From: Cavia porcellus
Lineage: Eukaryota; Chordata; Mammalia; Rodentia; Caviidae
Length of the DNA: 64,000 nt
Assembly: GCF_034190915.1 (NCBI RefSeq)
Contig: NW_026947484.1
Span: 137,862,982-137,926,981, forward strand
Reading direction: 5' to 3'
Shown here piece after piece: positions 12,225 to 23,716 of the stretch. The position numbers and the translations under genes were made by a program. The notes beneath the pieces are model-generated. The model was not told where the DNA came from, ran no database searches, and saw only the letters and a list, made by a program, of their open reading frames with translations. Each line of letters starts with the position of its first letter. Position 1 is the first letter of the stretch.

Positions 12225-15200
12225 AAAAGATAAGTCTCCCTGTTTCTTATTTTCTTTTATTTTGCTTTTAATTTATGTATATTCTGGCTTTGTCATGTAA
12301 GAGAAACCAGGTCATATTCAAGCTTGTGTATCTGATTTACTTTACTTGACATTATGGTCTCAGGTTTAACCATTTTCCTACACATGATTCAAATTCATGC
12401 TTTTTCATAGCAGAGTGATACTTCATTGTATATAAATACCACATTTTATTTATCTATTTTTCTGTAGCTTCCAAAATTTAGTTAAAGTTGTGTTGGATAA
12501 ACATGGGTATGCATGATTCACTGTCATATGCTATCTGCAACTCTTTCTGGAAGATACCTAGAAGGGGGAATAGTTAAGTTAAATGGAATTTCTATTTTTA
12601 GGTTCAGAGTTTTCATACTGATTTGCATAATATTTATGCAAATTATCACCCAGAGTATTGAAGGTTTCCTTGCCAGTACTTGTTACTTGACGTTTTGATG
12701 GTAGCCGTTCTTTATGGAGTAAGATAAAATCTCAGTGTTGTTTAAATTTACATTTCACTAATAGCCAGAGACATGGACATTTTTTCATGTGTCCATTGAC
12801 CATCTATACTTTTGCTAAGAAGTGGCTCTGAATTTCAGTTTTCCGTTTTTGACAGGGTCTTTCTTTTGAGGAGTTCTAATTTTTTAAGATCTTTATGTAT
12901 CCTAGATACTAGTCTTCTGCAATGTTTTCCATTCTATGAGCTGTCGCTTCATTCTTTTTGTTGTTACTTTGCTGCATAAAAGCTTTTAATTTGATATGGT
13001 CCCTTCGGTTGTTCTTGTTTGCAGCTGTTTCTTGTGCCACTGGGGTTCTGTTCAAAAAGTGTTTATGTACCATTATGTCTTCAAGAGTTTTACTTGCTTT
13101 ATCTTCCAGCAGATTAAATATTTATGTTTCAATATTTATATCTTTGATCCATTTTGTGCATGGTATATGGTGAAAGATAAGGGTCTAGGTTTAATATTCT
13201 GCATGTGTATAGCCGATTCTCCTAACACCTAAAGCGGCTATCTTTTCCCCATTGTATACTTCTGTCTGCTTCCCACAGGTCAGATGAATTAATGTGCCTG
13301 GGGTTGTTTCTGCATCCTCTTTCTGTTTCTTTGATCCACACATCTATTTTTGTGCCAGTACCACACTGTTTTATTACTGTAGCTTTGTAATATAACTTTG
13401 GATCTGGATTGAAATTCCACATGTTTTGTTATTATTGCCCAGGATTACTTTTGCTAGCCTAGGTCTGTTTTGGTTTTGCATGAATTTTAGTGGCATTTTT
13501 CTCTAGTTCTATGAGAAATCCTATTAGTATTTTTTGCATTAAATTAGTATGTGTTAGTATTGGTAATATGCCATTTTTACAATATGGGTTCTGCCTACCC
13601 AGGGGCAGGGATTTTGTTCCATTTTCCTATTTTCATCTTTGATCTTTCTCAGAATTCTGCAGTTTTCCTTGTACAGGTCTTCCCCTTTCTTGTTTAGGGT
13701 ATTCCTAAGTGTTTGATTGTTCTTGATGGTACTGTGAATGGTATTGTTTTTCTAACGTTTTTCTTAGTGAGTGCATTACTATTGTACAGGAACATATTGG
13801 TTTTGTGTATTTATTTTGTATCCTTCCACTTCCTGTATTTGTTTACTAGTGCTAGGAATTTTTTGGGTCGTCTACATAAAGGATCATGTTATCTGCAAAT
13901 AATGATAATGTGACTTCTTCCTTTACTATTGCATATCACTTTTACTACTTTCTCATGCCCGGCTAAAGTTTCAAGTACTGTATTCAACAGGAGTGATAAT
14001 ATTGAACATCTTTGTCTTATTTGTGATTTAGAGTAAAAGCTTTCAGCTTTTCCCCATTTGATATGATGTTGGCCATAAATCACTTTTATCAAATCCAGAT
14101 GAGGTCCTTCTATGCCAGTTTTTCAGGGTGGATTTTGTTCAAGGCTTTCTCTGTGTCTATCAGATAATCACATGATTTTTGTCCTTGCTTCTCTTAATGT
14201 TGTACACTAAATTTATTATTTTACATATGTTGAATTGTTCTTATATCCCTGGGATGAAGCTTATTTGGTCTTGCTGCATGATTTTTCTGATAATATGTTA
14301 TAGTCTGTTTGTTAGGATCTTGTTGAAGATTTTTACATCTATGTTCATGAAAGAAATTGATGTATTATTTTTTTTTTTTTTTAGTAGAGTCATTCGCTGG
14401 TTTTGGAATAAGGGTAATTTTAGCTTCCTGGAATGACTTTGAAACTACTCTTTCTCTTTCAACTCTATTGAATAATTAGAGGAATATTGGCAGTATATCC
14501 TCTCGGAAGGACTTGTAGAATTAAGCAGTTTAGGGGCTGAGGGTTTAGCTCAGTGTCACAAGCACCTGCCTGCCAAGCACAAGGTTGTGAGTTCAATCCC
14601 TGGTAAGCAGTTTATTCATTGGCTCATGGGCTTTTCTGAGTTGGTAGTCTTTATTTAATGCTTTAATGCCATTGCCTGTTATTGGATTATTCAGGGAGTT
14701 TATATCTCTTTAGTGCAGTTTTGGTAATTCATATATATCTAGGAGTCTGTTTCTTCCGAATTCTCCAATTTATTGGAGTAGAGGTTTTCAAAGATTACTA
14801 ATAGTCTGGATTTCAGTGATGTCTGTTGGGATTTCACATTTTTCATTACTAACTGCATCAATATAATCTTTTCTTTCTCTTTTGTTAAAACTGGCTGTGA
14901 GTTTATTCTGAAGAATCAGCTCTTATTTCATTGATTCTTCATAATTTTTTGTCTCAATATCATTAATTTCTGTTCTGATATTGACAATTTCCTTCTTTAC
15001 ATTAACTTTGGATTTGAATTTTTCTTGTCTTCCTCTTGCCTTGAGGTATACTGTTAGATTAATTACTTTAGCTGGCTTTGATTTTTCTGATGTGGGCATT
15101 CACAGCTATAATCTCTCTTCAAACTGTTTTCATTGTATGGTATACATTCTGGTATGTTGTATTCACATTATTAATTTAGAGAACTATCTAGTTTCTTCTT

Positions 15201-16470
15201 TGATTTCTTATATAACTCATTGATTATTCAGGAATACATTGCTATATATCCACATTTGCATAATTTCTGTGGTTTCCTTTACCGTTAACTTCTAGTTTCA
15301 TTGCACTATAATCTAATAATATGCATAGGATAAATTTGATTCTTTTGTATGTATGTAAGCATGCTTTGTGGGCTTGTATACTATATATTTTTGGATGAAG
15401 CTCCATCTACTTCTGGAATGAATGTTTAATCTGTTTTTATGTAAAACACTCCATAGAAACCTATTAAGTCAGTTTGTTTGAAGGTGTAATTCAACTCTGA
15501 CATTTTCTTTTTGATTACTTGTCTAACTGATCTATTTGTGAGAGTGGAGTATTAAGATCCCTTACTATACTTGTGTTTATGTTTAGCTAATCTTTTATAT
15601 CTAGTCATGTTTGTTTCATAAAGTTGAGCATACTGTGATTTGGTGAATGTATGCTTATAATTATCATTTCCTATTGAATTGTTGCTTTAATCAATATGTA
15701 GTGACCTTCTTTACCTCTTCTGATCATTTTTTAATTTGATGTCCACTTTGTCTGAAAATAGGATAACTACTTCTGTTTTTTTTGAGGAGGGTTGTAGTAC
15801 ATTAAATGTTGTTTTCCATTTTTTTAGTCTATAAATTTCTATTTGAACTAAAGTGCTTTTGATATAGAACATGCAGTTAAGTTTTTGTTTTTTGAACTAC
15901 TTTGTCATTGTGTGTCTTAATTGGGGAGTTAATATTATTCACATTGAGAGTAATTATTGAAGGATATTGACATATTCCTGCTATTTTATTAATGAATTTT
16001 GCTAATCAATCTCCTGCCTTGTGCTTAACTGCTCATCCTACCTGATGTATTCATTCCTTTAGGCTTTTGGGGTTTATTAGCTTTATTATCTCTTTATAAG
16101 ATGTTTTTGAAAATTTTGGAGAGTGCTGGATTGATGATCATGAATCTTAGTGTTCTTTATCATGGAAAGACTTTATTTCTTCATCAATTTTAAAGGACAG
16201 TTTTGCAAGATATTTCACTCAAGGTTGTTTCCTTTAGGGCTTGAAATTCTTCGCTCCAAGCTCTCCTGGCTTTCAAAGTTTGTGTTGAAAAGTTTTCTGT
16301 AATTCTAATGTGTTTACCTTCAGAACAGATGTTGTTTTTCTTTAGCAGCTTTACTGATTCCATCCTTAAGTTTGACTGCATGGATTTTGACTATAATGTG
16401 TCATGGAGGAGTTCTTTTCTGATGGTGGCTTTTAAGGACTGTATATGCCTCACTTATCTGTATGTTAAGA
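12225..16470 (-). mobile_element. L1 LINE, minus strand, 5'-truncated within ORF1
   Basis: Read on the minus strand, 16470-16100 is the C-terminal part of ORF1 (a frame including KARRAWSEEFQALKE at about 16190-16300). 15950-12300 is ORF2, with endonuclease-like sequence first, reverse transcriptase in the middle (about 14000-14350) and the C-terminal part near 12400-12600. Order and spacing are those of a standard L1. The 5' end is cut in mid-ORF1 near 16470, where the HAL1 begins. Stops and frame shifts are many, so the copy is dead. A SINE interrupts it at 14533. Confidence 0.88.
14533..14603 (+). mobile_element. Tail-less ID SINE with exact 11-bp target duplication
   Basis: The element starts GGGGCTGAGGGTTTAGCTCA (A box TAGCTCAGTGTC), has the CACCTGCCTGCCAAGCACAAG middle and B box GAGTTCAATCC, and stops at CCCTGG, before the position where the other copies continue with TACCGAT and a poly-A tail. 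TAAGCAGTTTA occurs at 14522-14532 and again at 14604-14614. There is no A tail before the second copy of the duplication. Confidence 0.9.
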
Positions 16471-16642
16471 TTTTTCCCATACTAGATAGTCAACTTAGAA
16501 TTCAGCATAATACAGAGTGGGGAGCCCCCAAAAGAGGGAGATGAATTCTCTCGACCCAAGAAGAAATTAAGGTGACTTGCCGACCATCCGAAGTCCCGCC
16601 GCAACTGGCCGATGCTGTGACTTGCCGGGACTTGCCGAAAGG

Positions 16643-16747
16643 TCCCGCTGTGACTGGCTGAGTTCCCACCGCTACTTGCCGATGCCCCGCTGTGACTGGC
16701 CGGGGCCCCACCATAAATTGCTGAACTCCCGCTGGGACTTGCAGAGC
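16643..16747 (+). repeat. 21-bp GC-rich tandem array in the HAL1 5' UTR
   Basis: Five successive units start at 16643, 16664, 16685, 16706 and 16727, exactly 21 bases apart. The consensus is roughly TCCCGCTGTGACTTGCCGAGT. Related, less regular units (GTGACTTGCCG, CGCAACTGGCCGATG, GGACTTGCCGAA) extend upstream to about 16572. The other long HAL1 copy has no such array at the matching place. Confidence 0.85.
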
Positions 16748-17308
16748 CATCAGAGGTCCCAACACTTTGACTTACTGGAGGTGCAGTTACACTGAGTTCA
16801 AGGGTCAGCGAGCCAAATGGTGAGCTGAGTTGGCAGGGAGCCTACATCAACCTTTGATGAGTGGCGGGAGTGGAGCCATTCCATAAATAGGGGGCCCCAG
16901 AAGACGACATTCTGGGATCAGGCAGAACTGGCAAGTACAAGGGGCAGCAGTGACTTCAGTCAATTGTTCCCTTCCCAAATGGGATTGGAGCTAGGCCTGG
17001 GTCACATGTCCTGGCTGAGACCCAGTAGGTTATCTGAGGTCAAGTCCCTGCAGCAGTGGCACACACTAACCACACTGGCCCAATGGGGCCTCAGAGGTTT
17101 GGCTGGTCTGGAAGGAGGCAGCATAAAGTAATACAGTAGTGCAGGCCACAGCACCTTGACTAATCTGGAGGGGAGGGGCCAGTATATGCTGTACCTGTCT
17201 GCAACTCACTAATACACTGCAGTGTGAAGGGTCATCTAGCCAGTGCACTTCAGAAGAATTGTAACCAACAAAGAAAGAAACTGGGGCCTCCTGGAAGAAG
17301 CAAAAAAG

Positions 17309-18385
17309 ATGGGAAGAGGAAGCAACAACAAAAAGTCCCCAGGCCACAACCCTGAGAACATGGACCCAGGACAGGTAAATACAAAGGAGAATGAGAACAG
17401 CAAACATGCAATATCAGACCCAGCACCAGTGGACATAAAGAGATCTATTCGGGACCTCATAGATGAGTTCAAAAGTGAGATATTTAGCCAAATAAAGCAA
17501 GATATAAGATTAATAAAAGAGATATTAAGCATCCCTCAAGCAGACACAGATGGAAGAAGGAAGGAACTCAAACACAGGAGAGAACCATTTGGTAAAGAAT
17601 ATAAAAAAATGTAGAATACTGAAGCAGATTCAAAGAGATCACCAGGAAATTAAAAACTCTATGGAAAGATGGCAAACCATCTTGGAAGAAACTAAGGATA
17701 GATTATCCAAACTGGAGGACAGTTTTGCAGTGTGGAAGTATGAAAGGGAAAACTTTTTAAAAATAACAAGGAAACAAACAGTAACAATACAAAGGCTAGA
17801 AGATGACAAAAGGATCTATAACTTGAGAATAAAGAATGTAAATGAACAAGCTGGGATAGAAACAAAGGAACTACAAAGGTTATTCACAGAAATAATTAAG
17901 GAAAACTTCCCAAACATAGGAAAAGGAAATGTTACTCTGATATATGAGGCATACAGAACTCTAGCCACCTACAACCAAAACAGAGCTATATCCAGGCATA
18001 TAATAAGATCCCAGAAATTCAATATAAGAACAGAATATTAAAAGCTGTTAGAGACAAGAAACAGATAACCTACAGAGGAAGGCCCATCAGAATAACAGCA
18101 GACTTCTCAACACAAACCATCAAGTCAAGAAGAGCCTGGAGCGAAATATTCCAAGCCCTGAAAGAAAATAACCTCCATCCCAGACTGATATACCCTGCTA
18201 AACTGTCTCTAGAAATTAATGAAGAAACCAGATGCTTCCAAGACAAAGAGGGACTTGGGAAATTTGCAACCACCAATCCAACTCTACAGAGAATACTGCA
18301 GGGCATTCTAGAGAGAGAGAAAAGTTCTAGGATTCCAGGAACAGTGGCAGAGAGGCCTCAATGCATGGAGCAGAAAACAGAATGA
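17309..18385 (+). pseudogene. HAL1 ORF1 (L1 ORF1p-like RNA-binding protein), frameshifted
   Basis: L1 ORF1 proteins are trimeric RNA-binding chaperones. Here the likely start (MGRGSNNKK) is the ATG at 17309, shared with the other HAL1 copy; an upstream in-frame ATG exists at 17243. A lysine/glutamate-rich coiled-coil half runs to about 17800. An RRM-like part follows (QRLEDDKRIYNLRIKN near 17795-17845) and then the C-terminal domain (RRAWSEIFQALKE near 18130). Frame shifts lie near 17600 (an A run) and near 18005 (about 4 bases missing relative to the other copy). The final frame stops at 18383-18385. It is not functional. Confidence 0.8.
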
Positions 18386-18552
18386 AGAAGATAAGCAGAC
18401 AAGTGATGGGAAAAAAGAGCATAACAGAAATGAGGCAGAGAAGATTTTATTCAAAACTGATATGATTGATAGTATCAAGTCTGAGAATATAGGCAACTAC
18501 CCTGAAGATGACAAGACTCAACGATACACATTCTGATTTGATAACTGCTGAT

Positions 18553-18651
18553 TTTTTTTTTTTTTGTCTTTTTATCGGTACCAGGGATCGAACTCACGAC
18601 TGCCTGCTTTCAAGGCAGGCGCTTATGCCGCTGAGCTAAACCCCCAGCCCC
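18553..18651 (-). mobile_element. ID-type SINE inserted in the HAL1 3' UTR
   Basis: On the minus strand it reads GGGGCTGGGGGTTTAGCTCA, then the CGGCATAAGCGCCTGCCTTG middle, B box GAGTTCGATCC and GGTACCGATAAAAAGAC, followed by the A tail. GATAACTGCTGATTTTT flanks it at 18540-18556 and 18652-18668; the T-rich part overlaps the tail. It is close to intact and has little divergence, so it is one of the younger insertions here. Confidence 0.93.
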
Positions 18652-19164
18652 GATAACTGCTGATTTTTGAAGTTCTATACTATAGACAAAGTTGTGTTTT
18701 TATTAATATTGTTATGTACTGACATATTCAATTATACTATGTCTGATGATATAGCCAGTTCTATTGGAGATAACAAGAGACAACACAGGAACTATGGTAC
18801 AACGATTTGTACAACAGTCTTATATGTTTATTTTGTTTCATGTGTTTATAGGAATATATTTTGTTTTGCCTTGCTTTGTTTTGTTTTTCCCTCTAATATA
18901 GAAAGGATAGAAATACCTGTTACGACTTATGCATGTGTAGAATCTATAAACAGTTTATGAGAACTGATCATATGACACATGATGAAATGAACAGATACTT
19001 TGAAGAAAAAGAGACACTAAAATACCCAGTGCTGATCATGGAGTTTCATAATGTGAAACCCAGCAGTAGTATTATTTTTTTGTTCAGAGTGATATTAGCC
19101 TGCTTGGGCTTATTTAATCTCAACATAATTGAAGATATTGATAACTGCATGTATGTTTAAGTTC

Positions 19165-19530
19165 TTGGGGTGGGGGATTATGTCTACCTACAACCTGTCC
19201 TTGTCTGTCTCTTGTATCTATCTCCCAATCACTCACTATGGTTGTTCTGTAACTCAGTCTTAAAACAATCTCCAAATCTGGGCAGCCACCCAGGAGTCAC
19301 TTTCAGAGTAAAAGCTCATGCAGTTTTTATTTTTGAAATTTACAATAACCGTGGGATTTGCAGAGTGGGGGGCTGGTGATGCCATTCTGGTGTGTTGTTT
19401 CTTTCCAACTCTTTCTGAGCTTACCTTGAGTCAACAGGGACAGGTAACACTCCCTTGGAGCTGGTATCAGCTTTCCAACTGTCTCATTCTTTTCACTGCA
19501 TTGTGTTCAGTTTCTCCAGCTTATTGGTAG
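19165..19530. other. Unassigned sequence
   Basis: This follows the end of recognisable HAL1 homology. It has mixed composition with a GTGGGGGGCTGGTGATG stretch near 19363 and no recognised repeat or gene. The short plus-strand frames at 19170-19379 and 19318-19530 overlap each other and show no family features. Confidence 0.3.
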
Positions 19531-19790
19531 TTTCTAATTTTTTTTTTTTTTGGTCTCCAATTACTTTCTTCAAAATTTTAGTTTCTTTTCTAAATTAGCA
19601 TAGCAATTACCTAATTATTTTTTAGATTTTCTTCTCTTATAACACAGATATTTAAGGTTTAAAAATTTTCTAGCATCACCTATGTTATATTCCACACATT
19701 TTAATATACAGTCTTTTTTACTATCTTTGTTCTGGTTTAAGTTTTCATTATGAATTCTTCTTTGAGCCTGCCTCTTGTCTTATCCCAAAT
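19530..19790 (-). mobile_element. Old L1 ORF2 fragment (minus)
   Basis: The plus strand reads like an antisense L1: a T-run at 19538-19551, then CACCTATGTTATATTCCACACATTTTAATATA-like sequence around 19677. Downstream is TTCATTATGAATTCTTCTTTGAGCC, the antisense of the L1 endonuclease/RT junction region in old subfamilies. It is short and diverged. Confidence 0.5.
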
Positions 19791-21057
19791 ATAGGTAGAT
19801 GCAATTACAAAGACAAATTTACTACAGAAAATTAAGAAAGATAAGAGAGATGACCACTAAAAGAGTAGAAAGAGCATACAAACACCCCACCTCTGTAGAG
19901 GGGAGGGGTTAAAGTAAAGGAAATAACCTGGTAATTTGTACAGAAGGTGAGACTGAGAAAAGACAAGAGTTTTCAGGTTAGAGCAGGACAGTGATGTGTT
20001 TTTTGTGCAATGATTGGGATATTGAAAAATTAAGAGCCCTTCACCCACATTGAAGCAAAGATGACACTGGCTATGATGGGATATGGACTGTGGTAAGAAC
20101 AAGACAGAGACAGAAATAATTAGGAAAGTTCACGAGGGGTGGGGTTTCATGTGATAAGGACTGAGCAAGGCTGAGGCAGTGTTGAAACATAGGCAGGGTG
20201 GGCAGGTTTTGGGAAGAGCGAGTCCAGCCTCTGCCTATGTCCAAGTGGCATCAGCTGTGCTCAGCACCTGAGCCTTCTGATCCTGCTGTTGAGGCAGGTG
20301 GTTGTCAAAAACTATCTCATTTGAGGCCCTGCTCACCCAGAAAGTAAGGGAAGCCAGAAAGGAAACACAGCTTCCTAAAATCACCAATCTTTATGTTGCT
20401 ACAATAAAATTAATTTCTCTCCCTCATGGGTTGATTGGTTTCTAGCGCCCGCCCACACATGGTCTTCATATCTCACCAGGTGAGGAACTGCTATTTTTGA
20501 ATTGACTGGGAATTTATTGTAGTTCATATTTCTTTCAACTGGCAAGGAGGTAGGAACTTGGGGATTAATATGGCTTGACCAAGATCATGCAATGTCAAGT
20601 GGCAAAACAGAATGCAAATCAGTTGTGGGGCTAGGTTCAGTCTATGTATTGGTGTGAACTGGTTTGAGCAATTAGATTGAGTCAGTAGAATAGAAAGCGG
20701 GAGATACAACCTATATTTTCATTCAGCCCCACCAACTAGTCTTTCTCCTTTACATAGAGAGATGGTGGGTTTTTTCAACAAATGAAAAACTTTGGGAGAC
20801 AAATGTAAAAGTCTGCATTTATATTCAAACGATACAATTCTCAAGTTCAACCTGGAGAAGACAGTTCCTAGAAAAAAGACCAATATCCAAGTGAAAATAG
20901 TTCCTAGGAGATAAAGTAGGGGCAGAAATGAAATTTTAAATACAGTAATACTTCCAGAACCAAAAATAGATGAGTTTATACATTGAAAATATTCTGAGTA
21001 GCCACAAAAGATGAAAATAGACTATGTATCTCAAATTGTGATATTTTTGAACAGTGT
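19790..21057. other. Unassigned; possible LTR-like 3' part near 20100-20470
   Basis: There is no gene. 20150-20430 has a purine-rich start, a GAGGCAGGTGG stretch and an AATAAA at 20404-20409 followed by a T/C-rich stretch, which is LTR-like in layout, but I cannot match a family. 20470-21057 is AT-rich and unrecognised. Confidence 0.25.
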
Positions 21058-21402
21058 TGCTATAGTTTAAATATATCCCCCAAAGTTTGTATATGAAGCT
21101 CCTTACGACTGTGTTGGGAGATGATGGGGTCACAAGGGCTTAGTCCTGAAAGGATGACTGTCATTTTCAAAGGCACAGGTTTGTGATAAAAGCCCGTTTG
21201 ACCCCCTTTCTCTTACGTATGCACTGCTCGCCTTTTCCCCTTGCTTCCACCATGGGATGACGTACCAAGGAATTCTCAGCAGTATCATCCCTCAACCTTG
21301 GACTTCCCAGCCTTCAGGATTATAGGAAATAAGTTTCCTTTCTTTGTAAGTTACAAAGTCCATGGTATTGTTATAGCAGCACGAAATAAAAAGAAGTAAA
21401 CA
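21058..21402 (+). mobile_element. MaLR (MST/MLT1-type) LTR
   Basis: It begins TGCTATAGTTTAAATATATC, the classic MaLR LTR start. It continues through CCCCCAAAGTTTGTAT, GTGTTGGGAGATGATGGGG, CACAAGGGCTTAGTCCTG, ACCTTGGACTTCCCAGCC, TTATAGGAAATAAGTTTC and ends TTATAGCAGCACGAAAT. The order and the 345-bp length suit an ERVL-MaLR solo LTR. No internal part is next to it. The internal AATAAG/AATAAA-like signal is near 21328. Confidence 0.85.
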
Positions 21403-22030
21403 AAAACTCTGAAACATTTCAAGAGAGAGTTAAAAGGGAAAATGCCATATAAAAAATCAGGAATCAGAACAGATTTGAATTTCTCAAAAGTAACACTAGT
21501 TATGTGAACCAATGTTATGCTTCAAGACAAAACAGAAGCAGGCAGGTGGGACTCCCTCCCCACTTTTTTTTCTTTGCTAAATGGTTGGGGAGAACTCCAG
21601 CCATGTGAAACGAATCCAATCTCCCAAACTCAGAGACTAAGCTCAGATTAATCCCTTGCTTCCTCTTTCACTCTTTCTTTTCTGCCCTTCCTCTTGTTTC
21701 GCAAAGCTTGTATGATCATCCTTTGCCTTCCAGCCTATCTTCTACTTTCTTTTCAGCTTGTTTAATCTGCTATCTTTCTTAAATTTCCTCATCACAGGGT
21801 AAAATCACTCTACCAAGGGGAAACACTTTGCATACAAGCTCCCAGTTGTGGTTGGTTCTATAATATAGTTGTAAAGATTGCTCCTATTGTTAAAGGTACA
21901 AAATTAGTACTTTTCACAGTTTTACAGTTTCTAAATTGTGCTTGGTGTTGTAATTGCTAATTATACTATTATAGCTAGGATGTCATATCTGTTTTAATCA
22001 GTTGTTCTTACTTCTATAACAATACTGGGG
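21403..22030. other. Unassigned, AT-rich intergenic sequence
   Basis: I recognise no gene, RNA or repeat family. There is a C/T-rich stretch at 21650-21800. Confidence 0.3.
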
Positions 22031-22879
22031 AGTTCAGGGGCAATAACCTCACCATACTTCAGCACAAAAGGACTGGGAGCTGAGCCAACCATACCAACAT
22101 CTCATTCTTAATTAACTGGAAAGATCTTGGGACAGACACAAACCAAGAACCTCCTCTATGCAGAAGGCATCCCTAAAAAACAAGCCATACCTAGAGAGGT
22201 CTTGATACTAGTGATAAAGCTACCTACTACAAAAACCTATAAGGATCAACACAGAAAATAAAATAAAAACTTTTGAAATAGAAAATGACAAGACACAGAA
22301 ACAAAACACAACCACAGACCTCCAGCCCACCCAGAAGAAGACCAGGAGACAACGAGATAGAGGAAAATGAAAAAGGCACATGCTTGACATTTCTGAAATA
22401 ATAGCAAATGAAGGAAAGGAACAAATCCATGAAGTTACAGACAGAATCAGATCAGAAATAATCCCTCAGGTGAGAAAATAAATGTCAATATTTATAAAGG
22501 AATTGTTCAGCAAATCTAGAGTAGAGATACATTAAAAATAGGATGGTAGGAAGAGAGCAGAAACTGTGACTGATCAATGTAGAAAACAAATAGAACGCAA
22601 GAAACAGATTCAAATGGATATTCAGGAAATCAAAACTTCTGAAAGCTGGCAAAACTGCTTGAATGAAACTGACAACAGACTTTCGGACTTTGAAGACAGG
22701 TGGGTGGTTAGTGATCACAAAAGGAAACATCTCTTGAAAATAATAAAAAATCAGGAAATAACAATTCAAAAGATGACACACAGAAAAATAATATAAGAAT
22801 AATTGGTGTCAATGGAAAAACAGGAGTCGACACAAATGACATAATAAAGCAAAACTATTTTCAGAAATAATAGCAGAGA

Positions 22880-22972
22880 GCCAAAGATATACAACTCAAC
22901 AGCACAGCACCTGCATAGCAAGCTGAGATCCTGAGCTCAGTTCTATGTACAAATAAATTAAAAATAGAAGTG
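22880..22972 (+). mobile_element. Diverged ID-like tRNA SINE inside L1 ORF1
   Basis: L1 ORF1 sequence is interrupted by AACAGCACAGCACCTGCATAG, then AAGCTGAGATCCTGAGCTCA and GTTCTATGTAC followed by an A-rich tail. This keeps the order of the ID middle, B-box region (GAGCTCAGTTC) and 3' end. It is old and diverged, and the A box is degraded. Flanks near GCAGAGA/GCAGAAA could be a weak target duplication. Confidence 0.5.
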
Positions 22973-23390
22973 AAAGCAGAAAATTTCCAAAGTATGGGAA
23001 GAGAATCTGATACATAGATTAAGTGAGGCATATAGAACTCCAGATAGTCATAACCAGAATAAATATTCACCCAGACATATAATAATCAAGATTCTAGAAA
23101 TTCAGTGCAAGAACAGAATATTAAAAGCTGTTAGAGAAAATAAACAGATTACCTAAAAAGGAAAGCCCATCAGCATTATGACAGACTTCTCACCAGGGAC
23201 TCTTGAGTCAGCAAGAGATTGAAGAGCAGAGTTTAAAGTTCTAAAAGAAAACAACTTCTAACCCAGATCAACATAACTTACAAAATTGTTCAAAATTGAT
23301 AGAGAAATAAAATATTCCATGACAAAGAATAGCTGAAGTTTGTGACCAACAAACCAACACAACAAAGGATACTGACAGATATTTCAAAGA

Positions 23391-23484
23391 TTTTTTTTTT
23401 CTGGTACTGGGCATTGAACTTGTGACCTAACACTTGCTAGGCAGGCACATATTCCACTCCACATGTGCATATATCTCCAGCCTC
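23391..23484 (-). mobile_element. Diverged tRNA-derived SINE inside L1
   Basis: On the minus strand it starts GGCTGGAGATATATGCACAT, has the GTGCCTGCCTAGCAAGTG middle, a B box (AAGTTCAATGCCC), then AGTACCAG and an A tail (the T run at 23391-23400). GACAGATATTTCA before and GGCAGATATTTTA after look like a diverged target duplication. It is more diverged than the other ID copies. Confidence 0.7.
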
Positions 23485-23644
23485 CTGGCAGATATTTTAG
23501 ACAAAGATAAAAATAGCCACAATTCCAAGAACAATAATAGAAAGAAACCACAAAGCAGGGCAAACAATTAAAGAGAGAGGAAAAGTAGAAGACCATCAGG
23601 AAAATAACATGACAAAGATAAGCCAATACATACCAGTTATAATC

Positions 23645-23716
23645 AATGTAAATGGCCTGAATTCACCAATCAAAAGAAACAATGTAAATGGCCTGAATTC
23701 ACCAATTAAAAGAAAC
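23645..23716 (+). repeat. 36-bp in-frame tandem duplication in L1 ORF2
   Basis: AATGTAAATGGCCTGAATTC begins identical 36-base units at 23645 and 23681, differing at one base (CAATC versus CAATT). It falls at the start of the endonuclease domain and duplicates 12 codons (NVNGLNSPIKRN). Confidence 0.92.

Larger units (their letters stand above)
16470..19165 (+). mobile_element. HAL1-type half-L1 (5' UTR, ORF1, 3' UTR; no ORF2)
   Basis: It aligns by eye with the complete HAL1 at 25793-29003. Shared parts are the 5' UTR (CAACTTAGAATTCAGCA here, CAGCTTAGAATCCAGGA there; GACATTCTGGGA near 16908 and 26221), the whole of ORF1, and the 3' UTR (the ATAGTATCAAGT...ATAGGCAAC block near 18470). No endonuclease or reverse transcriptase sequence lies between ORF1 and the 3' UTR. 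The 3' end lacks a poly-A tail: homology with the copy at 3713-4721 stops near 19165, so its end is lost or unrecognised. An ID SINE interrupts it. Confidence 0.75.
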
